In this document: piece by piece, positions 26,273-35,542 of the stretch
Numbering within the stretch: the stretch's first letter is position 1
How the letters are laid out: the number at the start of each line of letters is the position of its first letter
Assembly: GCA_947495575.1 (NCBI GenBank)
Contig: CANLZL010000003.1
Span: 434,001-498,000 of the forward strand
Source of the DNA: an uncultured Nioella sp.
GTDB lineage: Bacteria > Pseudomonadota > Alphaproteobacteria > Rhodobacterales > Rhodobacteraceae
Reading direction: 5' to 3'
DNA length: 64,000 bases
Translations under genes and position numbers: made by a program
Notes under the pieces: model-generated
What the model was told of the DNA's origin: nothing
The model's input: only the letters and a program-made list of their open reading frames with translations
The model's database searches: none

Positions 26273-27582
26273 CCAATTTGACCCCACGCGAAATCGTTTC
26301 TGAGCTGGATCGTTTCATTATTGGCCAAAAAGACGCCAAGCGCGCCGTTGCCGTTGCATTGCGAAACCGATGGCGCCGCAAACAATTGGGCGATGACCTG
26401 CGCGAAGAGGTCTATCCGAAAAACATCCTGATGATCGGGCCCACGGGCGTAGGTAAGACCGAGATCAGCCGGCGTTTGGCAAAACTGGCCCGCGCACCCT
26501 TTATCAAGGTTGAGGCGACGAAGTTCACAGAGGTGGGCTATGTGGGCCGCGACGTCGAACAAATCATCCGCGATTTGGTTGATGCCGCACAAATCATGGT
26601 GCGCGAACACATGCGTGACGAAGTGAAGGCGGGCGCGCATTCTGCCGCCGAAGAACGCGTGATTGAGGCGCTGGCCGGTACAGATGCGCGCGAGCAAACC
26701 CGCGAAATGTTCCGCCGAAAACTTCGCTCAGGCGAGCTGGATGACAAGATCATCGAGTTGGAAGTCGCTGACAACTCCAGCCCGATGGGCGGGTTCGAAA
26801 TTCCTGGTCAACCCGGCATGGGTCAGATGGGCGGGATGATGAATCTGGGCGATATCTTCGGCAAGGCTTTCGGTGGTCGTACCGTGAAGCGAAAACTGAC
26901 GGTTGCCGCCAGTTACGAGATTTTGATTGATGAAGAAGCTGACAAGCTGCTGGATCAGGAATCTGTCACCAAGGAAGCCATTCGCGCAGTTGAACAAAGC
27001 GGAATTGTTTTCATTGACGAGATCGACAAAGTTGCCGCCCGTTCTGACGCCCGGGGGGCTGATGTCAGCCGTGAAGGCGTGCAGCGCGATTTGCTGCCAT
27101 TGATCGAGGGCACAACCGTCAGCACCAAGCACGGACCGGTCAAAACCGACCATATCCTCTTTATCGCCTCAGGCGCGTTTCATATCGCTAAACCCTCGGA
27201 CCTATTGCCAGAGCTTCAGGGCCGGTTGCCCATTCGGGTTGAGCTGCGCGCGCTGACCGAAGAGGATTTCGTGCGCATCCTGACCGAAACGGATAACGCG
27301 CTAACCCGTCAATATACCGCCCTGATGGCGACCGAAGAGGTTGAGGTCAGCTTTACTGAGGATGGGATCGCGGCCTTGGCCAAAATTGCCGCCGAGGTAA
27401 ATCAGAGCATCGAGAATATCGGTGCGCGGCGACTATATACGGTAATGGAACGTGTGTTTGAGGAACTGAGCTTCAACGCGCCGGACCGATCTGGCCAAAG
27501 CGTGACCGTTAATGCCCAGTTCGTTGACGATAATCTTGGTGAGTTGATGAAATCGGCTGATCTGGGACGATACGTGCTATAG
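26269..27582 (+). CDS. hslU: ATP-dependent protease ATPase subunit HslU
   Basis: AAA+ unfoldase that feeds substrates to HslV. 437 residues. Walker [10 protein letters not shown] is near residue 60, Walker [10 protein letters not shown] near 246, then [11 protein letters not shown]; the inserted I domain spans roughly 105-225 and contains a glycine/methionine-rich loop ([15 protein letters not shown]). The C-end ADLGRYVL is the peptide that docks into HslV. The ATG at 26269 overlaps the aldo/keto reductase stop; an upstream in-frame start would overlap that gene by 50 bp. Confidence 0.96.
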   Translation: MTNLTPREIVSELDRFIIGQKDAKRAVAVALRNRWRRKQLGDDLREEVYPKNILMIGPTGVGKTEISRRLAKLARAPFIKVEATKFTEVGYVGRDVEQIIRDLVDAAQIMVREHMRDEVKAGAHSAAEERVIEALAGTDAREQTREMFRRKLRSGELDDKIIELEVADNSSPMGGFEIPGQPGMGQMGGMMNLGDIFGKAFGGRTVKRKLTVAASYEILIDEEADKLLDQESVTKEAIRAVEQSGIVFIDEIDKVAARSDARGADVSREGVQRDLLPLIEGTTVSTKHGPVKTDHILFIASGAFHIAKPSDLLPELQGRLPIRVELRALTEEDFVRILTETDNALTRQYTALMATEEVEVSFTEDGIAALAKIAAEVNQSIENIGARRLYTVMERVFEELSFNAPDRSGQSVTVNAQFVDDNLGELMKSADLGRYVL

Positions 27583-27618
27583 GCTGATCCGGTCATAATT
27601 ATCTGGTGATTACCTGCC

Positions 27619-28710
27619 GTGGCGCGCCTGCTGATCCTTTTTGTCATTCTTAGCCTCGCCGCCTGCGGCGGGCCTCCGCGTATCAATATGGTCAGCCAAA
27701 CGGCACCAGAGGCGGGGCTGCGCCAGGTATTTGTTGCCAGCAACCGGCTTTTTGAAGACCAAAACTTCTCATCACGACGTGGCGAGATGCTCGATTACAC
27801 TCGCTTCGCAGTTTCAATCCCACCCGAACGGGACGTGGGAGAGATCACCTGGCCAACCGGAGACGTCGCCGATCCTCAGCGCCATTTTGTCGTAACCGAA
27901 GCAATTCGGTACTCCGCACCGTCCGGGTTTCGCGCAGATATCGCGGCGTCCCTTTCTGCTCTGCCCGCGGCGGATCGTGAGGTCGTGGTATTTGTCCACG
28001 GATTCAACAACAACTTCGCCTCCGGCCTCTTTCGCGTCGCCCAGATGGCGCATGACTATGACGCGCCGGGCCTTGTTGCGCATTTCAGTTGGCCGAGCGC
28101 TGGCAACCCCTTTGGGTACGCCTATGATCGCGACAGCGTGATGACTTCCCGGGATGCATTAGAGGCTTTTTTACAAGATATCGCAGATGCGGGGGCGCAA
28201 CGCATTTTGCTGGTCGCGCATTCAGTGGGCAGTCATCTGGTCATGGAGTCACTTCGGCAGGTCCGCATTTCTGGAAACGACCGCCTTCTGTCGCGCCTGT
28301 CGGGCGTGGTCCTGATCTCACCTGACATTGACGTTGATCTTTTTCGCAGCCAAGCGCGCGCCCTGGACCCGCTTCCGCAACCGTTTGTGGTGTTCACGTC
28401 TCAGCGGGACCGCGTGCTGCAGCTATCTGCCGGCCTGACCGGACAAAGCAATCGTTTGGGCAATATCAGCGCGCCAGACGTCATTTCGGAATTTGAAATC
28501 ACACTTGTAGATATCTCCGCGTTTGAATCCGGTGTGGGCGATTGGGGGCAACATTCAACCGTTGTTACTTCCCCCTCGTTGATCAGTTTGTTCCAAGGGC
28601 TTCCCGGCCTTGGTGAAACCGACCGCGAAGTTCCCATAGACCTCTTTTCCGGGACAGTACTGACAGTTCGCAATGCCACACAAATACTCTTGCTTCCGGT
28701 CACGCCGTGA
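27619..28710 (+). CDS. Alpha/beta-hydrolase lipoprotein (DUF900-like)
   Basis: Predicted outer-membrane or periplasmic esterase of 363 residues. The N-end LLILFVILSLAACGG is a lipoprotein signal with lipobox LAAC. The fold is shown by VVFVHGFNNNF (oxyanion loop), the nucleophile elbow VAHSVGSH and a late HST histidine (WGQHSTVV). Start is GTG at 27619. Natural substrate unknown. The MFS gene that follows starts inside its stop codon region (4-bp overlap), so both are one unit; hslU ends 36 bp upstream. Confidence 0.82.
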   Translation: MARLLILFVILSLAACGGPPRINMVSQTAPEAGLRQVFVASNRLFEDQNFSSRRGEMLDYTRFAVSIPPERDVGEITWPTGDVADPQRHFVVTEAIRYSAPSGFRADIAASLSALPAADREVVVFVHGFNNNFASGLFRVAQMAHDYDAPGLVAHFSWPSAGNPFGYAYDRDSVMTSRDALEAFLQDIADAGAQRILLVAHSVGSHLVMESLRQVRISGNDRLLSRLSGVVLISPDIDVDLFRSQARALDPLPQPFVVFTSQRDRVLQLSAGLTGQSNRLGNISAPDVISEFEITLVDISAFESGVGDWGQHSTVVTSPSLISLFQGLPGLGETDREVPIDLFSGTVLTVRNATQILLLPVTP

Positions 28711-29933
28711 CAAATCTCGTCGGGTTCCTTCGCAAAAATGCGGCATTTTTGGCAGCCGGGATGCTGCTGACCTTTGGCTCCAGCTTTGGACAGACTTTCT
28801 TCATCTCGATCTTCGCGGGCGAGATTATGCAAACCTTTTCCCTGACAGACGGGCAATGGGGTGCGATATATGGCGGGGGCACTCTGGCGTCGGCCGTTGT
28901 TTTGATTTGGGCAGGGGCGTTGACGGACCGGATGCGCGTCCGTCGACTTGGCGTCATGGTGGTGTTTGGTTTGGCCACGGCCTGCGCGTTTATGGCACTC
29001 AACACTTGGGTCGTGTTGCTTCCTGTATCGGTCTTTTTGCTGCGCTTTTTCGGACAAGGCATGATGAGCCACATGTCCACCGTTGCCATGGCCCGATGGT
29101 TCGTGGCAACGCGCGGCAAGGCCCTTGCTATTGCCGGGTCAGGCTATGCCGTGGGTGAGGCGGCCCTGCCGCTCCTTTTTGTTTGGGCGCTGACCTTTTC
29201 GAATTGGCGGGCTCTATGGGTGGTCGCCGCGGTGGCCTGTTTATTGATCTTGCCGATCCTGTTGCGCCTTTTGCGTCAAGAGCGAACGCCGCAATCTCTG
29301 ACCGAAGGGGCAGGGCGGTCAGGAATGCAGGATCGACATTGGAAGCGCGGCGCGATGCTTGGGCACCCGTTATTCTGGTGCATGCTGCCGTCGTTGCTTG
29401 GGCCCGGCGCCTTTGTCACTGCGGTCTTCTTTCAGCAGGTTCACCTGACCGAGGTGAAGGGTTGGAGCCATATTTCTTTTGTGGCTCTCTTTCCGCTGTT
29501 CACCTCTGTTGGGATCCTTTCGATGATGATCACTGGCTGGGCCATTGATCGTTTCGGTACATGGCGGCTTATCCCCTTTTTTCAGCTACCCATCGCGTTG
29601 TCCTTTATGATTATGGCAGGCGCAGACACGCTTTTGGGCGCTGCGCTCGCCATTTCTTTGATGGGCGTAACTTCCGGTGCAAACAGCACGTTGCCGGCTG
29701 CGTTTTGGGCTGAATTCTACGGCACCAAGCATATCGGCGGGATCAAATCTATTGCCACGGCCGCGATGGTTCTGGGATCAGCCATTGGCCCAGCGCTAAC
29801 AGGTGCCCTGATTGACCGCGGCGTCGAATTTCCCGATCAGATGTCGGCCATTTCTATGTGGTTTTTGGCGACGTCGGCCCTTGTTGGCCTGGCTGTAACC
29901 CGGGCAGCCAGAACTCTATCGCGGGCGACGTAA
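28707..29933 (+). CDS. MFS transporter
   Basis: Twelve-segment inner-membrane carrier of 408 residues, start GTG. The motif-A-like loop is WAGALTDRMRVRRLGV (near residues 68-83) and a second is ITGWAIDRFGTWRLI. No sequence feature names the cargo. Coupled to the upstream lipoprotein hydrolase by a 4-bp overlap, so the pair may release and import a product; this is inference. Its 3' end overlaps the convergent smr gene by 18 bp. Confidence 0.82.
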   Translation: MTNLVGFLRKNAAFLAAGMLLTFGSSFGQTFFISIFAGEIMQTFSLTDGQWGAIYGGGTLASAVVLIWAGALTDRMRVRRLGVMVVFGLATACAFMALNTWVVLLPVSVFLLRFFGQGMMSHMSTVAMARWFVATRGKALAIAGSGYAVGEAALPLLFVWALTFSNWRALWVVAAVACLLILPILLRLLRQERTPQSLTEGAGRSGMQDRHWKRGAMLGHPLFWCMLPSLLGPGAFVTAVFFQQVHLTEVKGWSHISFVALFPLFTSVGILSMMITGWAIDRFGTWRLIPFFQLPIALSFMIMAGADTLLGAALAISLMGVTSGANSTLPAAFWAEFYGTKHIGGIKSIATAAMVLGSAIGPALTGALIDRGVEFPDQMSAISMWFLATSALVGLAVTRAARTLSRAT

Positions 29934-30515
29934 GTAGACGTAATACGCGCCAGAGCCGCCATGGCGCAGATGCGCCTCACGAATATCAAGAACCACACGG
30001 CCAAGGGGCGGCATCTGCAGCCAATTGGGAACCTGGTGTTTCAAAACACCCCGCCGAATTGGGATCGGGCCGGGGTCATCGCGATCTTTACCTTTGCCGG
30101 TAATGACCAAAACCAGCCGCTTGCCGTCGTCATGCGACGACAAGATGAAACGGGTTAGGGCAGGGTGCGCCTGCGCCAAAGTCATTCCGTGGAGGTCGAT
30201 CCGCCCTTCAGGCTTCAACTTGCCCCGAACCATCTTTTTATGTGTTCCGTGATCCATACGAACCGGGGCGGCCGCAATGCGATCGGAAATCGAAGGGCTT
30301 AGGTAGCTTCCTGGTTGACGGTCCGGTGCGGTTTCTCCAATGCGGAAATCCTGCACTTCAAAGCTCTGGCGCGGTTTAGGCTTTGGCGTCGGCAGAGGCT
30401 TCGTATGATCCTCTGTAAACCGAAAGCTGTCTGGCCGTGTTGGCGTGACGGTTTTCGTCACGGCCGACCATAAATGGCGGTCTTCTTGCGTCAGGGGTTT
30501 CTTGCGCCGGGCCAT
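29916..30515 (-). CDS. Smr-domain protein
   Basis: Predicted nucleic-acid endonuclease of 199 residues. The first 95 or so residues are basic and disordered (MARRKKPLTQEDRHLW start, PKPKPRQ). The Smr domain follows: RIDLHGMTLAQAHPALTRFI (DxHG motif near residue 102) and VLVITGKGKDR, then LKHQVPNWL. Same type as E. coli SmrA/SmrB and the MutS2 tail. In alphaproteobacteria it is regularly next to mltA, as here (one base between mltA stop and this ATG). Confidence 0.9.
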   Translation of the reverse strand: MARRKKPLTQEDRHLWSAVTKTVTPTRPDSFRFTEDHTKPLPTPKPKPRQSFEVQDFRIGETAPDRQPGSYLSPSISDRIAAAPVRMDHGTHKKMVRGKLKPEGRIDLHGMTLAQAHPALTRFILSSHDDGKRLVLVITGKGKDRDDPGPIPIRRGVLKHQVPNWLQMPPLGRVVLDIREAHLRHGGSGAYYVYLRRPR

Positions 30516-30516
30516 G

Positions 30517-31542
30517 TCAGACCTCTGGCACAATCAGGTTGGCAATCTCAATAGGGAGAAGGACGATCATCCGGCCGGGGTCTCGAATACGGCCGGCTTC
30601 CAGCCCGGCATCGTCGCCCGTGCCATAGAATACGTCCGCGCGCTGTGCGCCCTGAATGGCTGATCCGGTGTCTTGAGCAATCATCAATCGGCGCAACGGG
30701 TTTGCGCCATCTTTCTCGATCCAGACGGGTGCGCCAAGCGGCGTGAAGTCCGGGTCAACTGCAATCGACCGCATCGACGTGATTGATCGGTTCATGGCCC
30801 CCAAGGGACCGTCAGCTGAACTTCGGGTGCGGATAATCCGAAAAAAAACATAGGACGGGTTATGGTAGAGCAATTCGCGGCCAGCGGTCGGATTGCGCCG
30901 AACCCAGGATTGAATAACCTGTGCAGATACCTGATGCGCCTGATAAATCCCGCGCCGGACCAGCTCTTGCCCGATGGAACGATATTGGTGTCCGTTGCGC
31001 CCGCCATATCCCACGCGGATCGTGCGCCCATCTGGAAGGTTGATCCGGCCCGACCCTTGGATTTGCAAAAAGAACAGTTCAACTGGGTCATCCACCCAGG
31101 CAATTTCCAGGCCGCGACCCTCCAAAATACCGTCTTCTTCGATTTCACGCCGCGTGTGCCATGGCTCCACCACATTGGGCGGCATACGATATACGGGATA
31201 ACGAAATCGACCGGTCCGCGTGAGTGAGCCGTTCAGTTCAGGCTCAAAATACCCAGTGAATAGCGCTTCGTCTTCACCGCCGAAAATGACAGGGCGGAAA
31301 AAAAGCTCAAAAAAGCTGCGAGCATTCGGGCGTTGTTGGGCCACGGCACAAAGGCGTGTCCATTCCCCTTCATCCATATCAGGACAAGTGTTGAGGAAGA
31401 CCTCTAGCGCTGCCTCGTGATCATCATCGGCCCAACCATCGAGGTCGTCAAAATCGAGGATTTCTGCTGAAACGTCTGCCATTGCCTCAGCAGAAAACAG
31501 GCTAACCGCGCACAAGACCAGCGAAAAGAAACCGGCCCGCAT
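30517..31542 (-). CDS. mltA: Membrane-bound lytic murein transglycosylase A
   Basis: Peptidoglycan-cleaving enzyme of the periplasm, 341 residues. The ATG at 31542 gives a signal peptide (MRAGFFSLVLCAVSLFSAEAMA) without a lipobox cysteine at cleavage, so it may be soluble or anchored differently from E. coli MltA. Family signatures: FTGYFEPELNGS, LEGRGLEIAWVDDPVELFFLQIQGSG and the C-terminal 3D domain with IAQDTGSAIQGAQRADVFYG carrying the catalytic aspartate. A longer frame to 31680 would overlap the tim44-like gene and was rejected. Confidence 0.93.
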   Translation of the reverse strand: MRAGFFSLVLCAVSLFSAEAMADVSAEILDFDDLDGWADDDHEAALEVFLNTCPDMDEGEWTRLCAVAQQRPNARSFFELFFRPVIFGGEDEALFTGYFEPELNGSLTRTGRFRYPVYRMPPNVVEPWHTRREIEEDGILEGRGLEIAWVDDPVELFFLQIQGSGRINLPDGRTIRVGYGGRNGHQYRSIGQELVRRGIYQAHQVSAQVIQSWVRRNPTAGRELLYHNPSYVFFRIIRTRSSADGPLGAMNRSITSMRSIAVDPDFTPLGAPVWIEKDGANPLRRLMIAQDTGSAIQGAQRADVFYGTGDDAGLEAGRIRDPGRMIVLLPIEIANLIVPEV

Positions 31543-31546
31543 CGAA

Positions 31547-32206
31547 TTAGCCGCCAGTGGCGGCCAAAACCCAGTTGGGATCGTTGCTGCCCATCTTTCG
31601 ACCAAAGGTCCAGACATCGCGCTGGCGCTTGATCGCATTGGGGTCGCCCTCGACAACTTCGCCGGCCGCGTTGCGTACAACCTGTGTCAGCTCCGCGACC
31701 ATGCGTACTGTCACTTCGGCTTCTGAAGCTCCACGATCAAATGTCGCGTCTTCTAGTGACAATTCGCGAACGCCGACGAAATTTGCATCAATCGTCAAGC
31801 CTTGCGCCTCACGATCTGCAATAACCTGTTCAAAGGTTTCCATGACGTCTGGGGCGAGGAAGGGGCGAAGCCCTGCAACATCCCCGTTCTCAAAAGCCAT
31901 TAGGATCATTTCATAGGCGCCGCGCGCGCCCTGCAAAAACTCAGACACATTAAAGCCCGGCTCGGCCATCTTCATGGCGGCCAGGGCTTTGGCCGCATCC
32001 GTGCCATCGTCCACATGATCGGTAATATCGCGATCAGGGCCGCCCTCGATCACTTCAAAATCCCGCCGCGCGCCTGAAAGCTTCTCTGCCCGTTCCATCG
32101 GCGGGTTTTCGTATCCGTCCCTGGTGCCCAAAACACTGCGGAGCTTTAAGATCAAAAAGATCGCGATTCCGGCCAGAACCAGAATTTGCAGCAGCGATGA
32201 GTTCAT
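31547..32206 (-). CDS. Tim44-like domain protein
   Basis: Bacterial relative of the mitochondrial import motor subunit Tim44 (TimA type), 219 residues. One N-terminal membrane anchor (LLQILVLAGIAIFLILKL, about residues 5-22), a linker, then the Tim44 domain: FLQGARGAYEMILMAFENGD, LRPFLAPDVMETFEQVIADRE and the terminal WTFGRKMGSNDPNWVLAATGG. Inner membrane, facing the cytoplasm or periplasm not decidable. The gene sits 4 bp before mltA and divergent from fxsA and secB, a conserved alphaproteobacterial arrangement suggestive of a link to protein export. Confidence 0.88.
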   Translation of the reverse strand: MNSSLLQILVLAGIAIFLILKLRSVLGTRDGYENPPMERAEKLSGARRDFEVIEGGPDRDITDHVDDGTDAAKALAAMKMAEPGFNVSEFLQGARGAYEMILMAFENGDVAGLRPFLAPDVMETFEQVIADREAQGLTIDANFVGVRELSLEDATFDRGASEAEVTVRMVAELTQVVRNAAGEVVEGDPNAIKRQRDVWTFGRKMGSNDPNWVLAATGG

Positions 32207-32337
32207 TTCAGAAACCTCGTAGTGTTGGGGTGGGCTTACATATTGCGTCCGATGGCACATATGTAGGCATGGGGAACCGTCAAGTCCATGTGGCATGGCC
32301 GGGTTAATGCTCCAAGAGATAGAAAGGATCGCAGATT

Positions 32338-32832
32338 ATGTGGCTGTTGTTGCTCTTCATTGGCGTGCCGCTGATTGAAATCGCACTTTTTGTGCAGGTT
32401 GGCGGGCTGATCGGCCTGTGGCCAACGCTGGCAATCGTCCTGATCACAGCCGTTGCAGGAACCGCACTTGTTAGATCCCAAGGGGCGCAGGCGTTGGCCA
32501 ATTTGCGCAGCAGTTTCGACAATCTGTCAGATCCAACCGAACCATTGGCCCATGGCGCAATGATCCTGTTTTCAGGCGCTCTTTTGCTGACACCAGGGTT
32601 TTTCACCGATGTTGTAGGGTTCCTTTTGCTAATGCCCGGGTTCCGCTCCATCGTCCTTAGGGAATTGCGCAAACGAATTTCTGTTCAATCCATGACGCAA
32701 GGACAGCCTCATTGGCAAAACGACCCGCGACGCCCGCGTGAAGATGTCATTGACGGAGATTATGAGGTGGAAGACCCAGCAAATGAGGGATCAGAGCCCC
32801 GCAACGGGCCATCTGGATGGACTCAGCATTGA
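32338..32832 (+). CDS. fxsA: FxsA-family membrane protein
   Basis: Small inner-membrane protein of 164 residues. The first 120 residues hold three to four hydrophobic segments with the family pattern PLIEIALFVQVGGLIGLWPT and LLLTPGFFTDVVGFLLLMPGFR. The C-terminal 45 residues are hydrophilic and acidic. In E. coli FxsA overproduction relieves F-plasmid exclusion of phage T7; its normal role is unknown. Followed by secB after 54 bp and divergent from the tim44-like gene. Confidence 0.9.
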   Translation: MWLLLLFIGVPLIEIALFVQVGGLIGLWPTLAIVLITAVAGTALVRSQGAQALANLRSSFDNLSDPTEPLAHGAMILFSGALLLTPGFFTDVVGFLLLMPGFRSIVLRELRKRISVQSMTQGQPHWQNDPRRPREDVIDGDYEVEDPANEGSEPRNGPSGWTQH

Positions 32833-32886
32833 GGCTAGCAAACCCAAGTGATAAAGGGCTTGGGAACACATTTATTGGAGAGCCCC

Positions 32887-33390
32887 ATGGCCGACGAAAA
32901 CGGGACATCAGCACCCGAAGCACAACCCCAGGCGCCCGTGCTGCCCAAGATGCAGATCCTTGCGCAATTCATCCGCGACCTGTCCTTCGAAAACATCGCC
33001 GCGCAGAAAGCCGTCCAAGGCAACGCGCAGCCCGAAATCAAGGTTCATGTTGGCGTTGAAGGACGCAAACGCCCCGCTGAAAACCAGTATGACGTCATCG
33101 TCAAGATGAAGGTCGACAGCAAGGTCAAGGAAAGCGAGCAGTCGATCTTCCTTATCGAACTGGAATATGCTGGCGTCTTTGTCATCGAAAATATCGACGA
33201 AAAACAGCTACACCCGTTCCTGCATATCGAATGCCCCCGGATGCTTTTCCCATTCATCCGTCGCATCGTGTCCGACCTGTCGCGCGACGGTGGCTTCCCG
33301 CCGCTGAACCTCGACAATATGGATTTTATGCAAATTTATCGCAATCAGCTGGCACAGGCTGCAAAGGCAAAACCGCGCGCAGACGCTTGA
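32887..33390 (+). CDS. secB: Protein-export chaperone SecB
   Basis: Cytosolic tetrameric chaperone that keeps secreted precursors unfolded and hands them to SecA. 167 residues; the core starts at MQILAQFIRDLSFENI, continues with FLIELEYAGVF and ends in LNLDNMDFMQIYRNQL, all characteristic. The ATG at 32887 has GGAGAG 5 bp upstream; a GTG at 32848 in frame would add 13 residues and is less likely. Convergent with dnaQ. Confidence 0.95.
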   Translation: MADENGTSAPEAQPQAPVLPKMQILAQFIRDLSFENIAAQKAVQGNAQPEIKVHVGVEGRKRPAENQYDVIVKMKVDSKVKESEQSIFLIELEYAGVFVIENIDEKQLHPFLHIECPRMLFPFIRRIVSDLSRDGGFPPLNLDNMDFMQIYRNQLAQAAKAKPRADA

Positions 33391-33391
33391 T

Positions 33392-34126
33392 TTAGCTAAA
33401 TTTTTTCCAAATTGCGCCGTCGCCCAATTCGTCCACAAAGGCGGAGTGGGCGGCGGCTTCTTCATTTGTCAGCCGTGGTGGCAGCGGGTTTGGACGAGGC
33501 TTCGGCCGCCAGGTTTCGGTATCCTGACCGACGCCTCTGTCAGAGGTGTTGGCTGAGAGACCAAAATCGGGCTGCCGACCGCCGATCAACTCCAGATAGA
33601 CCTCCGCCAGAATTTCGGAGTCAAGCAACGCGCCGTGCAACTGGCGGGACGAGTTATCGATTCCGAACCGGCGACACAGTGCATCCAGCGATGCGGGCGA
33701 GCCGGGGAACTTCTTGCGCGCAATGGCGAGGGTATCCAAGGCTCGTTCCCATGGAATCGAGGGCAGACCCATCCATTTCAGTTCGGCATTCAGAAATTTC
33801 ATATCAAAGCTGGCATTGTGGATCACAAGCGTCGAATCTGTGCCAATAAAGTCGACAAAACCCTGGCCGACCTCTTCAAATACCGGCTTATCCTTTAGTG
33901 TCACTTCACCCGGTTTGGCGTCGCGCGGTGGCTCTAACAGGTCAGGACCAATGCCATGAACACCAAAGGCCTCGTCCGGCATCATCCTTTTGGGGTTGAT
34001 ATAGACATGATATGTCCCGCCGGTCGGCAAGTGATTGTAAAGCTCTACTGCCCCAATCTCGACAATACGATCACCACTTTCAGGATCAAACCCAGTGGTT
34101 TCTGTATCCAGAACAATTTCACGCAT
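33392..34126 (-). CDS. dnaQ: DNA polymerase III epsilon subunit (3'-5' proofreading exonuclease)
   Basis: Proofreading subunit of the replicative polymerase, 244 residues. DEDDh exonuclease motifs: ExoI LDTETTGFD (residues 6-14), ExoII VIHNASFDMKFL, ExoIII HGALLDSEILAEVY. A C-terminal proline-rich linker (RPKPRPNPLPPRL) leads to the part that binds the alpha subunit. Overlaps coaE by 8 bp and is transcribed away from the candidate origin with coaE, aroE and maf. Confidence 0.95.
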   Translation of the reverse strand: MREIVLDTETTGFDPESGDRIVEIGAVELYNHLPTGGTYHVYINPKRMMPDEAFGVHGIGPDLLEPPRDAKPGEVTLKDKPVFEEVGQGFVDFIGTDSTLVIHNASFDMKFLNAELKWMGLPSIPWERALDTLAIARKKFPGSPASLDALCRRFGIDNSSRQLHGALLDSEILAEVYLELIGGRQPDFGLSANTSDRGVGQDTETWRPKPRPNPLPPRLTNEEAAAHSAFVDELGDGAIWKKFS

Positions 34127-34712
34127 TTTGGCCCTCGGTCAGTTGCCTGATCAGATCATGCACGGCAGATTTCGTGTCCTCAAGCGTATTGGTCTCAATA
34201 ACGAAATCGGCCCTGGCTCGTTTTTCTGCATCGGGCATTTGGCGTGACAAAATGGAGGCAAGGGTTTGCTCGGTCATGCCGGGCCGCGCCATTACCCGCG
34301 CGCGCTGCTCCTCTGCATCAACCGAAACCACAAGAACGCCATCCAGCCAGCCGTCGGCGCCGGTTTCAAACAGCAGGGGAATGTCCAGAACGACAAGTGG
34401 TTCCGTACGGTTTGTGTTCAGAAAGTCTTGTCTGTCTGCCGCAACCAAAGGGTGCACAACCTGTTCGATCTGGGTCAGCGCCGTTGCATCCCTGTGGATC
34501 CAGGCTTTCAACACATCACGTGAAACACCGTGTTCGGTGATCGCTGCAGGATATAGCGCGCGAATGGGCTCTACCCCCGCACCGCCCACCCCATACAGGC
34601 GGTGAACGGCGGCGTCCGCATCCCAAACAGGAATGCCCCAGTCGCGAAAAAACCCGGCTGTTGTTGATTTCCCCATTCCGATCGAGCCGGTGAGGCCAAG
34701 GCGATAGCTCAT
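34119..34712 (-). CDS. coaE: Dephospho-CoA kinase
   Basis: Final enzyme of coenzyme A synthesis, phosphorylating dephospho-CoA at the 3' hydroxyl. 197 residues; P-loop LTGSIGMGKST at 7-17, then WDADAAVHRLYG and LDIPLLFETGAD, all family hallmarks. Glycine-methionine in the loop is a normal variant. It overlaps aroE upstream by 4 bp and dnaQ downstream by 8 bp. A parS-like sequence (34512-34527) lies in its coding region. Confidence 0.95.
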   Translation of the reverse strand: MSYRLGLTGSIGMGKSTTAGFFRDWGIPVWDADAAVHRLYGVGGAGVEPIRALYPAAITEHGVSRDVLKAWIHRDATALTQIEQVVHPLVAADRQDFLNTNRTEPLVVLDIPLLFETGADGWLDGVLVVSVDAEEQRARVMARPGMTEQTLASILSRQMPDAEKRARADFVIETNTLEDTKSAVHDLIRQLTEGQNA

Positions 34713-35542
34713 TCGTCCAAAACCGCCACTCGCAAAGCATCGTCAACCTCTGGCTTCACTCCGAACCAGCGCTCAAATCCTGGCGATGCTTGATGAAGCA
34801 ACATGCCAAGCCCATCCACCGTGTGACATCCACGCTCCGCTGCCTCTTGCAATAGGTCTGTCTGCAAGGGCGTATAGACAATGTCGTTGACAACCGTTGC
34901 GGGGTTTAACCGGTCTAGATTGATATTGAGAGGCTGTTTCCCCTCCATCCCAAGCGACGTGGTGTTCACCAAAAGCGCGGTTTCAGGGAGCAAATCTGGA
35001 ATATGTGTCCAATCAACAACCTGAACGCGGGCGCCAAAATGATCCTGCAGCGCCTCGGCTCGTGCGCGGGTCCGGTTGACCAAGAATACGTGCGGGCTGC
35101 CTTCGGCAAGCAAGGTTGATACAATTGCGCGGGCAGCGCCGCCTGCACCCAAAACAAGGGCCGGCCCCTCTCTTGCCGACCAGTCCTCGGTGTTCTGGCG
35201 GATATTCTCGATAAACCCATACCCGTCGGTATTGTCCGCCTGCAACTTGCCTTTGGCGGTGAACGTCAGGGTATTTGCCGCCCCAATCAGGGCTGCTCGA
35301 TCCGTCACATTATCGGCCAGTTGCAACACTGTTTCCTTGTGCGGAATGGTGACGTTGATGCCGCTAAATCCCAAGTCGGGCAACAATTCCAGAACCTCTT
35401 CCAACCGGTCGCGAGTCACGTGAAGCGGCACGTAGTGACCATTAATTCCGTAGTGCTGCAGCCAATGGCCGTGCAGAACAGGCGAACGGCTATGTGCGAT
35501 TGGGTCACCAATGACACCCGCCAACAATAATTTGCTGGTCAT
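34709..35542 (-). CDS. aroE: Shikimate dehydrogenase
   Basis: NADPH-dependent reduction of 3-dehydroshikimate to shikimate for aromatic amino acids and folate. 277 residues. Substrate motif GVIGDPIAHSRSPVLH at the N-end, catalytic lysine in NVTIPHKE, cofactor motifs LGAGGAARAI and NRTRARAE. Four-base overlaps with maf upstream and coaE downstream show a compact operon. Confidence 0.95.
   Translation of the reverse strand: MTSKLLLAGVIGDPIAHSRSPVLHGHWLQHYGINGHYVPLHVTRDRLEEVLELLPDLGFSGINVTIPHKETVLQLADNVTDRAALIGAANTLTFTAKGKLQADNTDGYGFIENIRQNTEDWSAREGPALVLGAGGAARAIVSTLLAEGSPHVFLVNRTRARAEALQDHFGARVQVVDWTHIPDLLPETALLVNTTSLGMEGKQPLNINLDRLNPATVVNDIVYTPLQTDLLQEAAERGCHTVDGLGMLLHQASPGFERWFGVKPEVDDALRVAVLDE

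Noticed and set aside
35412-35427. TCACGTGA core in aroE
   Set aside because: Only 11 of 16 parS positions match.
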